Of a stretch of 64,000 nt of DNA, positions 1-8,494 are shown in pieces; the first letter of the stretch is position 1; every line of letters starts with the position of its first letter. A program made the translations under genes and the position numbers. Source of the stretch: Sporanaerobium hydrogeniformans (GTDB lineage Bacteria; Bacillota; Clostridia; Lachnospirales; Cellulosilyticaceae); assembly GCF_002735925.1 (NCBI RefSeq), contig NZ_PEDL01000007.1, positions 62,001-126,000 of the forward strand, written 5' to 3'. Under the pieces are notes generated by a model. The model was not told the DNA's origin, searched no databases, and saw only the letters and a list, made by a program, of their open reading frames with translations.

Positions 1-2
1 AG

Positions 3-821
3 GATTTCTCTTCTCTGATCGCTCTAGCAAAAACTTGCCCTGCTCCAACTGAAATTGAAACAGGTGAAATCATTGGTGGCTTTGCTCATGAACAAGTTTT
101 TGCTCTTGCTGATACAGTAGTTGATGCTGTTAAATCTGGAGCTATTAAGAAGTTTGTTGTAATGGCAGGTTGTGATGGTAGAGCTGCTAAACGTAACTAC
201 TATACTGATTTTGCTAAAGCCCTTCCAAAAGATACTGTCATCTTAACTGCTGGTTGTGCAAAATACAAGTATAACAAACTTAATTTAGGTGACATCGGTG
301 GCATTCCAAGGGTACTTGATGCAGGTCAATGTAATGACTCTTATTCTCTCGCTTTAATTGCCCTTAAATTAAAAGAAGTATTTGGTTTAAATGATGTAAA
401 CGAATTACCCATTATTTATAATATTGCATGGTATGAGCAAAAAGCAGTCATCGTATTATTATCCTTATTATACCTTGGTGTGAAAGAAATTCACTTAGGA
501 CCAACACTTCCAGCTTTTCTTTCTCCTAACGTTGCAAAAGTTTTAGTTGAAAACTTTGGTATTGCTGGTATTTCTACAGTAGAGGAAGATATGAAAATGT
601 TCTTTGGTGAAGAAGTAAAGGCAACTACCTCAGAAACTGGCACATTCACTAAAGATAGGATCATTGGTGAAATATTAAAATCTAATCCAGAAAATGCTCA
701 AGTGCTCATGGCTGCTGGTATGCACTGCCTAGGTTGTCCATCCTCACAAATGGAAACATTAGAGGATGCTTGTGCAGTACATGGATTAAAGGTAGAAGAT
801 ATTTTAAGTAAATTAAAATAG
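3..821 (+). CDS. hcp: Hydroxylamine reductase / hybrid cluster protein, 3' part, with fused C-terminal redox-disulfide domain
   Basis: The reading frame is open from the first complete codon of the window, so the 5' part lies outside. About 272 residues are visible. The segments [28 protein letters not shown] and [12 protein letters not shown] carry the cysteine and glutamate ligands expected for the Fe-S-O hybrid cluster of Hcp, a cytoplasmic enzyme that handles nitric oxide or hydroxylamine in anaerobes. After the usual Hcp end there is a short linker and a further domain of about 60 residues ([12 protein letters not shown] to the end) with a [10 protein letters not shown] motif. This matches the DUF1858 / hybrid-cluster-associated redox disulfide family. 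The stop is TAG at 819-821; I see no convincing terminator after it. Confidence 0.95.
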   Translation, partial: DFSSLIALAKTCPAPTEIETGEIIGGFAHEQVFALADTVVDAVKSGAIKKFVVMAGCDGRAAKRNYYTDFAKALPKDTVILTAGCAKYKYNKLNLGDIGGIPRVLDAGQCNDSYSLALIALKLKEVFGLNDVNELPIIYNIAWYEQKAVIVLLSLLYLGVKEIHLGPTLPAFLSPNVAKVLVENFGIAGISTVEEDMKMFFGEEVKATTSETGTFTKDRIIGEILKSNPENAQVLMAAGMHCLGCPSSQMETLEDACAVHGLKVEDILSKLK

Positions 822-943
822 AATAGTTAAGTAGCCCCCTTCCTACCTTGTCTCCAATGAGATTAAGGTTAAAATAAAAAACAGAAATTTTCTAAAAGGC
901 AAACATGAATAAAGACAACTTAAGGAGACATAAACTAAATACG

Positions 944-984
944 AAAAAGTAAGGGTGGAAACCGATATTGGTTTCACCCTTACT
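944..984 (-). terminator. Rho-independent terminator of the SLH surface protein gene
   Basis: AGTAAGGGTG and CACCCTTACT form a long stem with an inner AAACC/GGTTT extension. On the minus strand the stem is followed by TTTTTC. It lies just after the stop codon of the surface protein gene. Confidence 0.8.
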
Positions 985-1010
985 TACTGTATGCTACTGT
1001 TTGTTTTTAT

Positions 1011-4000
1011 TTATTTCTCTGAAAACCGGCGTAGCACTGCTGCAACCTCAGCCCGTGTGGCTGTACCCTGTGGGTCGAAAAGATTGCCATTTTTGCCACT
1101 AATGAGGCCTGCCATCTGCATCTGCATTACGGCATCCTTGGCGTAGGCGCTGATTTTGGTGCTGTCCACAAAGGTGTTTTCTTCATGAATCTTTGGCAGG
1201 GCGAAACCGATGACTTTGGTGTAGTTCTCCATGATAACCGCCATCTGCTCACGGGTAATAGACTGATCTGGGGCAAACTTGCCATCTCCAGTGCCATTTA
1301 CAAGGCTGTTTTTGCTTGCCCATTCAATATAGCCCCTATAGTAAGCATCACTTTTCACATCGGTAAAGCTACTGTTTTGGTAGACGCTCACATCGGCATT
1401 TGCTAGCTGTCCTAGCGCCGTTATGAACATTCCCCTTGTCATAGTAGTGTTTGGGCTGAAGGTGGTGGCAGAAGTGCCGCTAAAGAATCCACGGCTTACT
1501 ACAAACTCAATATCTTCCTTTGCCCAGTGACCTATAATGTCCGTGAATGTAGGGCTCTGCTGTTTGTAGCCGATGCCATAGGTGGAAAAATGAGAAGTAG
1601 CAAAACGTACCACTTTTTCTACACTGTCATAAACCGAGCCGGTCATCCAGTGTACCTTTCCATTGCTATCTACATAGACAGTCTGCACATTTTCTGCCTT
1701 TTCATTTGCTCCCAGGGTATATGGGATGGTAACCGATACGTTACCGTTGCCAAAGCTCTGTACCTGCTTGTTAGTATCATAGTTCACCTTGAGGTCAAAT
1801 ACGGGACGGCTACCAATGGCTTTTTTCGCATCGGCTGTCAGCTTGCCATTGTCCATGCGGGTAGCGGTCATATGCACATCAGCTTTTGCCTGTTTGTTAA
1901 TTGCCTCAACTGCTGGCAAATCCATGCCGATTTTGATACCGGGATTATCCACCACCACAATAGTGTTTGTAATTCTCTTAGTAAGGATGGTATCCTGCAC
2001 TGTTTTGGGCAGATTGACCGTAACGTTAGATGCATCCTTGCTACCGGTGTCCACTCGGAAAACCACAGTGATACCGTTTTGTTCATTGCCATTTTTCTTG
2101 GCAGCTGCTAGTGTCTTGTCAAAAGCATCTGTTACAGTTTTGTCAGTGATGTCCACTGTGATATTGCCCTTGCCGTCTACTGTGCCGGGAACCTTGATTT
2201 CCCCCTGTGTAGGAGAATGGGGTTTATCGGGCGTAGGTGGTGTGATGATGACAAGGCTGCTGTTGTCAGGAGAGCTTCCGCCACTGCCGGAGCCGCCACC
2301 GCCGGTGTATGTCCAATGGGCATAGTAGGTCACATTAGCACTAACAGTTGTGCTTGCGGAGATCTGAGTTCCACTGCTTGCCGCCGTATACCAGCCGTCA
2401 AAGCTGTAACTACCGGAACGTGTCGGTGTCGGGAGCGTTCCTACCGCCGTGCCGGATGCAACCGAGCGTGAAGTTTCACTAACTGTGCCTCCATTCGGGT
2501 TGAAGGTGACGGTATGGTTGCCTACTGCATGTACGGTGATGGAAACTGTTGCCGATGCGGTGCGCTCGCCGTCATAAGTGACGGTGATGGTAGCAGTATG
2601 TGTACCCACCGCAAGACCTATTGCAGGCTTTATTGTCCATGAGTTGATACTGCTGTTGGCACCAATGATGGAATAGCCGGAGTGAATCGAAAAAACGGAT
2701 GGGCGGTCAGTTGTCACACTGCTGATGGTCGCCTGTGCGCCGCCGCTGTTGGTGATGATGATAGACTTGTTGGTGGGCATATAGCCCACGGTAACCGCAT
2801 CAAAGGTGACATCAGCAACGGAAAGATTGGGGGTGGGTGCACCGATTACCATACTGAATGCCGCAGATGTTGTCCCGTCAAGCGTCAGCGCAAGTGTACT
2901 GGTGGTTCCCGCTGCCGCCGTATCTGCAACGGTCAGAGTCAGCGTTCCGCTGTTACCTGAAACCGTCACGTTGCCGCTGTTGCCGACGGTTACGCCAGCC
3001 GGCAGATTTGCAACGCTCACCGCGTATGTTCCGCTAGCGATATTCGTCGTCGTCACAGTATAGGTTAAACTTCCCGCCGTAGCTGTACCATTTTGTGAGC
3101 CGACAGACACGGTTTTTATGAGTACATTATTTACAGTCAGGGTGAACGACGCGCTCCCTGGAGCAAATTGACCCGGAACCATTGCCGCATTTGCCGTAAT
3201 GGTTGTGTTTCCCGCACCAACAATCACCACTACGCCGCTTGTGGGATGCACGTTGGCAACACTCGTATCGCTGCTTGAATAGGTTACCGTGCCTGTTCCA
3301 ACGCTGTGGGTGAGCGTATTTGTGAATACGGGATCTCCCAATGTCTTTGTAACCGTGTTGTTTGCAAAAGAGAGTGTTTGTGCCGAGCCTGCGGCGTTTG
3401 TTGCAAAAGTAAGATATTTGTAGCTACTAATGCTTTCTGCAATGTAAGGGGTCGTTGGTGAACCGTTATAATTGGTGCTTGCCGTGACAGCCACATTTGC
3501 ATAGCCACTCAAATCTGGGGCTTTGTCCATGGCCATATTACCGCCCCGAATGACAGGCGAACCACTTGGGATTATGATTTTTCCGGTGCTATAGTTAGAA
3601 ATCGCAATACCCAGTCCGTTATCCACTTTGCCACCAGAGATAGACACTTCACCAGTCGAGAGGTTCGCAATCGCTTCATGTTCTATTATGCTGCTAATAC
3701 TTTTTACTTCACCGCCCAAAATGCTTACTTTGCCGCTCTTATCGTTTAAAATTGCACGGAATCCAGAACTTACTGTGCCACTCGAAACGCTCACGAGACC
3801 TGTTGAATGATTTGCAATTGCAAAGCTACGCCCTCCAAGTGCTGTCACTGTGCCGCCTTCAACAGACACGCTACCGCTCTCGACATTAGAAACCGCAGCA
3901 TTTGAATCTGAAGCATTTGTATTTTCTACTATTCCGCTCATAACAACAAGACTTCCGCCTTTTAGATGTATCGTACCATCAGCAACTCTACTGGTTACCT

Positions 4001-6485
4001 TACCTCCGCTTACGGTATCCTTGATGGTCAGCGTACCGCTACCGTTGTGCTGAATAGTGATGGCATTGTCACCATCCAGTGTCTTGCCATTTAGGTCAAG
4101 GGTGAAGCTTTTCGTGTTATCGCTTGGAATGGTGACAGTAGCCGAAAGGGTAATGTCCTCCAACAGCTTGGTGGTCTGCCCCGCCGTAGCCGCGTCAACC
4201 GCTGCTTGCAGGGTGGAGTAGTCTGTACTGCCGATTTGGGCGACAGGCGCATCCGCCCACTGTGCCGTCAAGCCTGTGACCGTATTGGTCACCGTGTCTC
4301 CCGCAGCGTAGGTTGTTATACTGTTCGTATCCTTCCAGCCATCAAACACCTTGCCAGAGGGTACGGTTAGCCCCTCCCCGCTTGGCGCTTTGAAGCTGTT
4401 GCCCGCGCAGATGATGTTGATGTCTGCTGCGCTGTCCTTTAGCTTGCCACCGTTTAGGTTCAGCGTCACCTCTTTCAGTCCACCAGAACCTAGAGCGCCA
4501 GGGTTCAGTACCTCAAGGGCGGGGCGGATGCCGTAGGTTGAGTACACACTCGACGCAGAATTGTAATAAACGAAGCGGGCTGATTTGCCCCCGCGAAACG
4601 TGCGGTTCTGCATACCTACTGTATAAGAATCCTGTATCCAAGAGTACTTGCTGTCCCAATTTTTTATCCAGCCCGTTGCATTGTTAATTGAACCTGATTT
4701 ATCCAAAATCTGATCCCATTCGTTGGTATTTGGCTGTCCAATATGATCACTACCATCTAATGCAGAACCTGTTTTGCTGCTCCCTCCACTCAAGGAACGT
4801 AGCTTGTAGTTTATATCAAAGGTTTTGCCGAAAATAAGATTTGCTTCTTCCAAATTGTTCCAACTGGTGCTTGTGCCGATGACATAATCTCCGACAAACA
4901 AGCTACGGTCAGATTTGTTTGCGTTTGCATACTCTTCGGTTGTAGCCATTGCGCTTGTCAAACTATAGGCGTTCACTGTGCCTGCGTAGGTAAATGGCAC
5001 ATAGTGCAGGGTTGTGTCAGGTAGGGCGGTATTGACCGTGCCGATGTTGTTCTTTTCGCTGGAAAGGTCGAAGTAGTAGGTATCGCCGGGGGTAAGGGTG
5101 AATTGCTCGGTGACACCTGACGAAGGCTCAACCTTAATATATTTATAGGTTGCGAGGTTCGTCGCATTATACGCACCCGCACCGCTTCCGCTTTTATTGG
5201 TGCTTGCAGTAACGGTGCATCCCGTATAACCCGAAGTCGTCAAGGTTCCGTCCAGCGCCTTTGTATCACTTTGGGTTGTCACCGTGCCGCCTATGACGGC
5301 TAGCTTGCCGAGTATGCCCTTCTCAGAGCCGGTTGCATTAACCACACCATCGGAGATTGTGACGGGGTTCGTTGTTGCGTTCGCGTGCAATCCTATTTTT
5401 CCGGTTACAGTTACCACGCCTCCATTAATAGTGTACCCGTTGGCTGCTATCATCCCATAAGAATTACTTGCGGCTGTTTTCGCTGATGCTTCTACTATTC
5501 CATCGGAAATCGTTACCGCCCCACCGGAGTATATGGCGATCGAGGTCACGTCTTCCCCTATGCTGGCAGCCGTAACCGTTCCGCTTGAAATTGTGAGATC
5601 TTCCGGGCTGTGTATGCCAACGCTAAACTTTCCTGTGCCGCCGCTGACACTCAGGCTACCGCTGCCGGAAAGGGTCAGTGCGTTAGAGGTATAGATGCCA
5701 GCGCTGTAGATACCGCTTTGACTTTTACCTGTGACGGTGTTGCTTCCCATCAGCTCAATCTTCAGGCTATCGGTATTAGCATAAATACCATAGTAGGCGG
5801 TTGTCATACTGTCAAACTTTGGCCCTTCATATGCCCCGGTGATGGTTGCGCCGTTCAGAGTGAGAGTTTTGGTGGCTGGGTCATAGGTAACGGTTCCGCT
5901 AATGCCCGCGCTGGTGATGCCGTCCTTATTATCAGCAGTCACCTGTACGCCGCCCACCCATAGGTCGTAGGTTGTGGTAGACAGGGGAGTGACCAGCCCG
6001 CGTCCCATTATCGCCGTCCCCACCGTCACGGTAATCTCCGGCAGTGGGGCATTGACCGTATAGCTCGCAATCACCGGTTTAAAGACATATTCACCCTCGG
6101 CGTCCATGTCATATTCCGGTGTGGATTCCCATGTTACCGGAATGTCCACGGTGGTCTCTTCCCATTCGGATTCAGTTGCTGTTGTGGGAGTTGTAACCCC
6201 TAAATTGTCGGTTACCGTATCCTCGTCCGAGCTGCCGAAATCCTGCATACACTCCTCCCCAAGGGACACGGTTGTTCGCACCGTAGCTGTTAGGTCTTTG
6301 GGCAGTTTCAAATCCTTTAAGGGTGTGCCGATTGTAACTATTTTTTCTATTTCTGTAAGCGGCGCAAAGTTGATGATTTCCCCGCCCCTACCAATAGGCG
6401 TATGTATTTCTTCTGCCATTGCAGTAACCGGCAGCAGGGTCACTACCATGCACAGATTAAGAAATAAACTAAGTATTTTTTTCAT
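1011..6485 (-). CDS. Large SLH-domain cell-surface protein (1824 aa)
   Basis: The protein has a signal peptide (MKKILSLFLNL to AMAEE). Two stretches rich in short G/S/T repeats (about residues 185-440 and 770-1010) look like beta-helix or pectin-lyase-like folds. Between them, about residues 450-680, is a globular segment ending in GIRPALEVL. Two InlB/Flg_new-type repeats with FDGW and AHW/AQW motifs lie near 674-745 and 1323-1390. Ig-like segments precede a Gly/Ser linker (GGGGSGSGGSS), a 200-residue pre-anchor module follows, and three SLH domains (about 1647-1824; FTDIIGHWA, FTDVKSDAYY, FVDSTKISAY) end the protein. SLH domains bind secondary cell-wall polymers, so it should sit on the cell surface. 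The start has GGAGG upstream. GC content is clearly above the surroundings, suggesting transfer. Its ligand is not predictable; adhesion is only a guess. Confidence 0.93.
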   Translation of the reverse strand: MKKILSLFLNLCMVVTLLPVTAMAEEIHTPIGRGGEIINFAPLTEIEKIVTIGTPLKDLKLPKDLTATVRTTVSLGEECMQDFGSSDEDTVTDNLGVTTPTTATESEWEETTVDIPVTWESTPEYDMDAEGEYVFKPVIASYTVNAPLPEITVTVGTAIMGRGLVTPLSTTTYDLWVGGVQVTADNKDGITSAGISGTVTYDPATKTLTLNGATITGAYEGPKFDSMTTAYYGIYANTDSLKIELMGSNTVTGKSQSGIYSAGIYTSNALTLSGSGSLSVSGGTGKFSVGIHSPEDLTISSGTVTAASIGEDVTSIAIYSGGAVTISDGIVEASAKTAASNSYGMIAANGYTINGGVVTVTGKIGLHANATTNPVTISDGVVNATGSEKGILGKLAVIGGTVTTQSDTKALDGTLTTSGYTGCTVTASTNKSGSGAGAYNATNLATYKYIKVEPSSGVTEQFTLTPGDTYYFDLSSEKNNIGTVNTALPDTTLHYVPFTYAGTVNAYSLTSAMATTEEYANANKSDRSLFVGDYVIGTSTSWNNLEEANLIFGKTFDINYKLRSLSGGSSKTGSALDGSDHIGQPNTNEWDQILDKSGSINNATGWIKNWDSKYSWIQDSYTVGMQNRTFRGGKSARFVYYNSASSVYSTYGIRPALEVLNPGALGSGGLKEVTLNLNGGKLKDSAADINIICAGNSFKAPSGEGLTVPSGKVFDGWKDTNSITTYAAGDTVTNTVTGLTAQWADAPVAQIGSTDYSTLQAAVDAATAGQTTKLLEDITLSATVTIPSDNTKSFTLDLNGKTLDGDNAITIQHNGSGTLTIKDTVSGGKVTSRVADGTIHLKGGSLVVMSGIVENTNASDSNAAVSNVESGSVSVEGGTVTALGGRSFAIANHSTGLVSVSSGTVSSGFRAILNDKSGKVSILGGEVKSISSIIEHEAIANLSTGEVSISGGKVDNGLGIAISNYSTGKIIIPSGSPVIRGGNMAMDKAPDLSGYANVAVTASTNYNGSPTTPYIAESISSYKYLTFATNAAGSAQTLSFANNTVTKTLGDPVFTNTLTHSVGTGTVTYSSSDTSVANVHPTSGVVVIVGAGNTTITANAAMVPGQFAPGSASFTLTVNNVLIKTVSVGSQNGTATAGSLTYTVTTTNIASGTYAVSVANLPAGVTVGNSGNVTVSGNSGTLTLTVADTAAAGTTSTLALTLDGTTSAAFSMVIGAPTPNLSVADVTFDAVTVGYMPTNKSIIITNSGGAQATISSVTTDRPSVFSIHSGYSIIGANSSINSWTIKPAIGLAVGTHTATITVTYDGERTASATVSITVHAVGNHTVTFNPNGGTVSETSRSVASGTAVGTLPTPTRSGSYSFDGWYTAASSGTQISASTTVSANVTYYAHWTYTGGGGSGSGGSSPDNSSLVIITPPTPDKPHSPTQGEIKVPGTVDGKGNITVDITDKTVTDAFDKTLAAAKKNGNEQNGITVVFRVDTGSKDASNVTVNLPKTVQDTILTKRITNTIVVVDNPGIKIGMDLPAVEAINKQAKADVHMTATRMDNGKLTADAKKAIGSRPVFDLKVNYDTNKQVQSFGNGNVSVTIPYTLGANEKAENVQTVYVDSNGKVHWMTGSVYDSVEKVVRFATSHFSTYGIGYKQQSPTFTDIIGHWAKEDIEFVVSRGFFSGTSATTFSPNTTMTRGMFITALGQLANADVSVYQNSSFTDVKSDAYYRGYIEWASKNSLVNGTGDGKFAPDQSITREQMAVIMENYTKVIGFALPKIHEENTFVDSTKISAYAKDAVMQMQMAGLISGKNGNLFDPQGTATRAEVAAVLRRFSEK

Positions 6486-6682
6486 GGTATTGTTCCTCCT
6501 TCAATAAAATTGATTTTCATTGTTTCAGAAGTATCTTGAGTTTCTTGGCTTTTTCCTCGGTAGTCATGCGAATATGGTTTTTCGCTTTCGTACCCCACAT
6601 AACCCTTTGTCAAATCCAAAAAAGCTGTCAAAGCTTCAAAACGGTGATTGCGATGAAGCTTGGCAGCATAATAAAGTCCTCC
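6482..6682 (-). pseudogene. Startless 66-codon reading frame overlapping the surface-protein start codon
   Basis: Upstream of the surface-protein gene a minus-strand frame stays open for 66 codons with non-AT-biased, protein-like composition (for example AKLHRNHRFEAL, LDLTKGYVGYES, HDYRGKSQETQ). It ends in TGA overlapping the next ATG as ATGA, the arrangement typical of coupled genes. It has no start codon in frame. However, GGGAGG followed 8 bases later by ATG (6664-6662) sits in the neighbouring frame at its 5' end; one added base after that ATG would give an intact protein of about 62 residues. I do not recognise a family. It may be a decayed or frameshifted small gene, or chance. Confidence 0.4.
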
Positions 6683-6774
6683 CTATTTATTTTTGTAATG
6701 AGCACATAGATGCCGATTTTGTTTATCTGCCCATTTTATGACTTATATGGGTGATTACTCCAAAATGAGGGATA

Positions 6775-7194
6775 TCAATGACCGGCTTCATCTAAAGCGG
6801 CACTGGCTTCAGCGATGAATTGGCGGCCTACATCAATGGCTACCGTTAAGGCACCCATAACCTCAGGTGTGAGCGTTTCAGGACTAGCAAAATATTCGTC
6901 CGCCTTGATAATTTCATTGGAAAGGTCATTCATAGCAGTGACAAGTTCCTCACTACTTAAAAGTTCAGGGTTTGCATTTACCTTGTCAGCCACTGCATCA
7001 AATTCTTCTACCATGCTCATAAATTCTTGTGCAAGGGCTTGCTGCTCTTCTGTAAACTCCACTTCTTCGACTTGTGCGGGTGTGGAAGACGCGGGTGTGG
7101 AAGGTGCCACTGCGGGAGTAGCCTTACTTCCTCCGCAGGCTGCAAGGCTCAGCGTCATGACAAGTGCCATTATAAGTACCAGTAATTTTTTCAT
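6775..7194 (-). CDS. Small hypothetical lipoprotein
   Basis: The 139-residue protein starts with a lipoprotein signal (MKKLLVLIMALVMTLSLAAC) whose lipobox LAAC places the lipidated cysteine at residue 20. A Pro/Ser/Thr/Ala-rich linker (TPAVAPSTPASSTPAQ) follows, then an acidic, mostly helical domain of about 100 residues without cysteine or catalytic motifs. It should be anchored on the outer face of the membrane. CGGAGG stands about 9 bases before the ATG. It shares the raised GC content of the neighbouring surface-protein gene and may have arrived with it. I do not recognise a named family. Confidence 0.8.
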   Translation of the reverse strand: MKKLLVLIMALVMTLSLAACGGSKATPAVAPSTPASSTPAQVEEVEFTEEQQALAQEFMSMVEEFDAVADKVNANPELLSSEELVTAMNDLSNEIIKADEYFASPETLTPEVMGALTVAIDVGRQFIAEASAALDEAGH

Positions 7195-7281
7195 TTCTAA
7201 ATCCTCCGTTTTCTATTGGGTTGTATAGGTTAAATTTCCCTGGGTTCACTCTATCAAAAATTTGCCTCTAAAAACCATTTG

Positions 7282-7315
7282 CTACATGAAACATGATTTT
7301 TTCTACATGAAACAT
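7282..7315. promoter_or_regulatory. Tandem 13-bp direct repeat upstream of the lipoprotein gene
   Basis: CTACATGAAACAT occurs exactly twice (7282-7294 and 7303-7315) with a period of 21 bp, two helical turns. The copies lie about 90-120 bp upstream of the lipoprotein start. Spacing and position suggest a pair of regulator binding sites; the regulator is unknown. Confidence 0.4.
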
Positions 7316-7359
7316 AGTTTTGAAAACTCAACCTTAAGATAAACTCAGCTTGGTCGCAT

Positions 7360-7409
7360 AAAAAGGCAATCGGCAGATAGCGAAAATTCACTGTCTGCCG
7401 ATGTATGCC
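7360..7409 (-). terminator. Hairpin with T-run, possible terminator
   Basis: GGCA-ATCGGCAGA and TCTGCCGAT-GTA-TGCC pair; on the minus strand CCTTTTTATG follows. It could end readthrough from the peroxiredoxin gene about 350 bp upstream. The rest of 7195-7765 holds no gene that I can see, only the repeats listed separately. Confidence 0.5.
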
Positions 7410-7490
7410 CCGCTATTAGCCGTACTTAAAGTGTTTCCCAGTGGGAATGTGGCTAAAATGGAGCTCCTACTTTTTGTTATTTTATTTAAT

Positions 7491-7589
7491 ATATCCTATT
7501 ATTTAAAGGGCGGATATGGAATCCGCCCCTACCGTGAATATCTATTTGTAGGGGACGATTCCATATCGTCCCAACCATAAATATTTTCA
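7491..7589. repeat. Palindromic intergenic repeat, copy 1
   Basis: The unit runs from ATATCCTATT to AAATATTTT. It contains GGGCGGATATGGAATCCGCC near its left end and GGGGACGATTCCATATCGTCCC near its right end, each self-complementary and related to each other. A second, diverged copy lies 70 bp downstream. No transposase is present, so it is of the REP or MITE-like type common between genes of Clostridia. Confidence 0.8.
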
Positions 7590-7657
7590 TCTACTCTCCT
7601 AATAATTGTTATCCTAACTAAAAAGGTTACTTAAATTATTTTAGTGCCATTATAGTG

Positions 7658-7751
7658 ATATCCTATTTAAAGGGTGGATATGGAATCTGCCCATACGGGG
7701 AATATCTATCCGTAGGGAGGATTCCATATCGTCCCGCCCCCTAAATATTTT
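7658..7751. repeat. Palindromic intergenic repeat, copy 2
   Basis: Same order of segments as the copy at 7491-7589 (ATATCCTATTTAAAGGG, GGATATGGAATC, GATTCCATATCGTCCC, CTAAATATTTT) with scattered substitutions and a shorter left flank. It lies directly downstream of the peroxiredoxin stop codon. Confidence 0.8.
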
Positions 7752-7765
7752 ATGTTTATTATAGA

Positions 7766-8425
7766 TTATTTTTTATTATCAAGGGGTTTATAGCAGAACC
7801 ACCAATCATAGCAGGTATATTCCTTAGGTCTTTCATCTGCTTCTGGAATAGTGGTTGGTGGTGGAATGATAACTTGATCACCAATAAGTTCATTATTAGG
7901 CCAATTAGCTGGCATAGCTACCCCATTTTCCGTTGCTACTTGCAAAGCTACTAAAGACCTAATAATTTCCTCCATATTTCTACCTATCTCTGCTGGATAA
8001 TAAAGGATAAGGCGTACTTTTGAATCGGGATCTATAAAAAAAGTGGCCCTTACAGTAGATGTTTTACGTGCAGGTTGAATCATCCCTAATTTTTTTGCTA
8101 CATCTCCTAATGGGTCTGCAATAATAGGAAAAGGAATGACTTCTCCTAGATTATCTTCTATCCACTCTACCCATTTCATATGAGGTTGTACTTGGTCAAT
8201 AGATAATCCTAAAAGCTCCGTATTTAACCTCTGGAAAGTTTCATAATTCCTAGCAAAGGATACAAATTCCGTGGTACATACTGGTGTGAAATCTCCCGGA
8301 TGGCTAAATAAAATGAGCCATTTCCCCTTATAATCCTCTGGTAATTTTTTGATGCCATAAGTAGTTTGGACTGTCATCTCTGGTAATTGATCTCCTATTA
8401 GAGGAATAGAATTCATCATTTCCAC
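7766..8425 (-). CDS. Peroxiredoxin (1-Cys / Prx6-type, AhpC-TSA family)
   Basis: The 219-residue protein contains the peroxidatic motif [15 protein letters not shown] with the active cysteine at residue 50. The long C-terminal part (after about residue 150) matches the Prx6/AhpC C-terminal domain, and the length is usual for the family. It reduces peroxides in the cytoplasm. An unusual tail carries two further cysteines ([11 protein letters not shown]), possibly resolving residues. I chose the GTG at 8425 because AAAGGGGG stands 9 bases before it; ATG codons two and three codons later are alternatives. That ribosome binding site is part of the 3' arm of the terminator hairpin of the upstream chemoreceptor gene. 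Confidence 0.93.
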   Translation of the reverse strand: MEMMNSIPLIGDQLPEMTVQTTYGIKKLPEDYKGKWLILFSHPGDFTPVCTTEFVSFARNYETFQRLNTELLGLSIDQVQPHMKWVEWIEDNLGEVIPFPIIADPLGDVAKKLGMIQPARKTSTVRATFFIDPDSKVRLILYYPAEIGRNMEEIIRSLVALQVATENGVAMPANWPNNELIGDQVIIPPPTTIPEADERPKEYTCYDWWFCYKPLDNKK

Positions 8426-8429
8426 GACA

Positions 8430-8485
8430 AAAAACCCCCTTTATTCATACATAAACTGTTCGTTACTATATGTATGAATAAGGGG
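8430..8485 (-). terminator. Terminator hairpin whose 3' arm carries the prx ribosome binding site
   Basis: On the minus strand CCCCTTATTCATACATA pairs with TATGTATGAATAAAGGGG across a 15-base loop and is followed by GTTTTTTG. It ends the chemoreceptor transcript. The AAAGGGGG of the 3' arm is also the only Shine-Dalgarno sequence for the peroxiredoxin gene, so readthrough transcripts would have that site masked. Confidence 0.85.
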
Positions 8486-8494
8486 CTTATACTA

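Noticed and set aside
1185-6507. Many plus-strand open frames opposite the surface-protein gene (for example 1527-2111, 1789-2325, 5610-5963)
   Set aside because: They are antisense shadows of a GC-rich coding region, with no ribosome binding sites and no family resemblance.
6520-6741. Plus-strand 73-codon frame in the gap before the lipoprotein gene
   Set aside because: No ribosome binding site, odd composition; the opposite strand has a better-looking frame coupled to the surface-protein gene.
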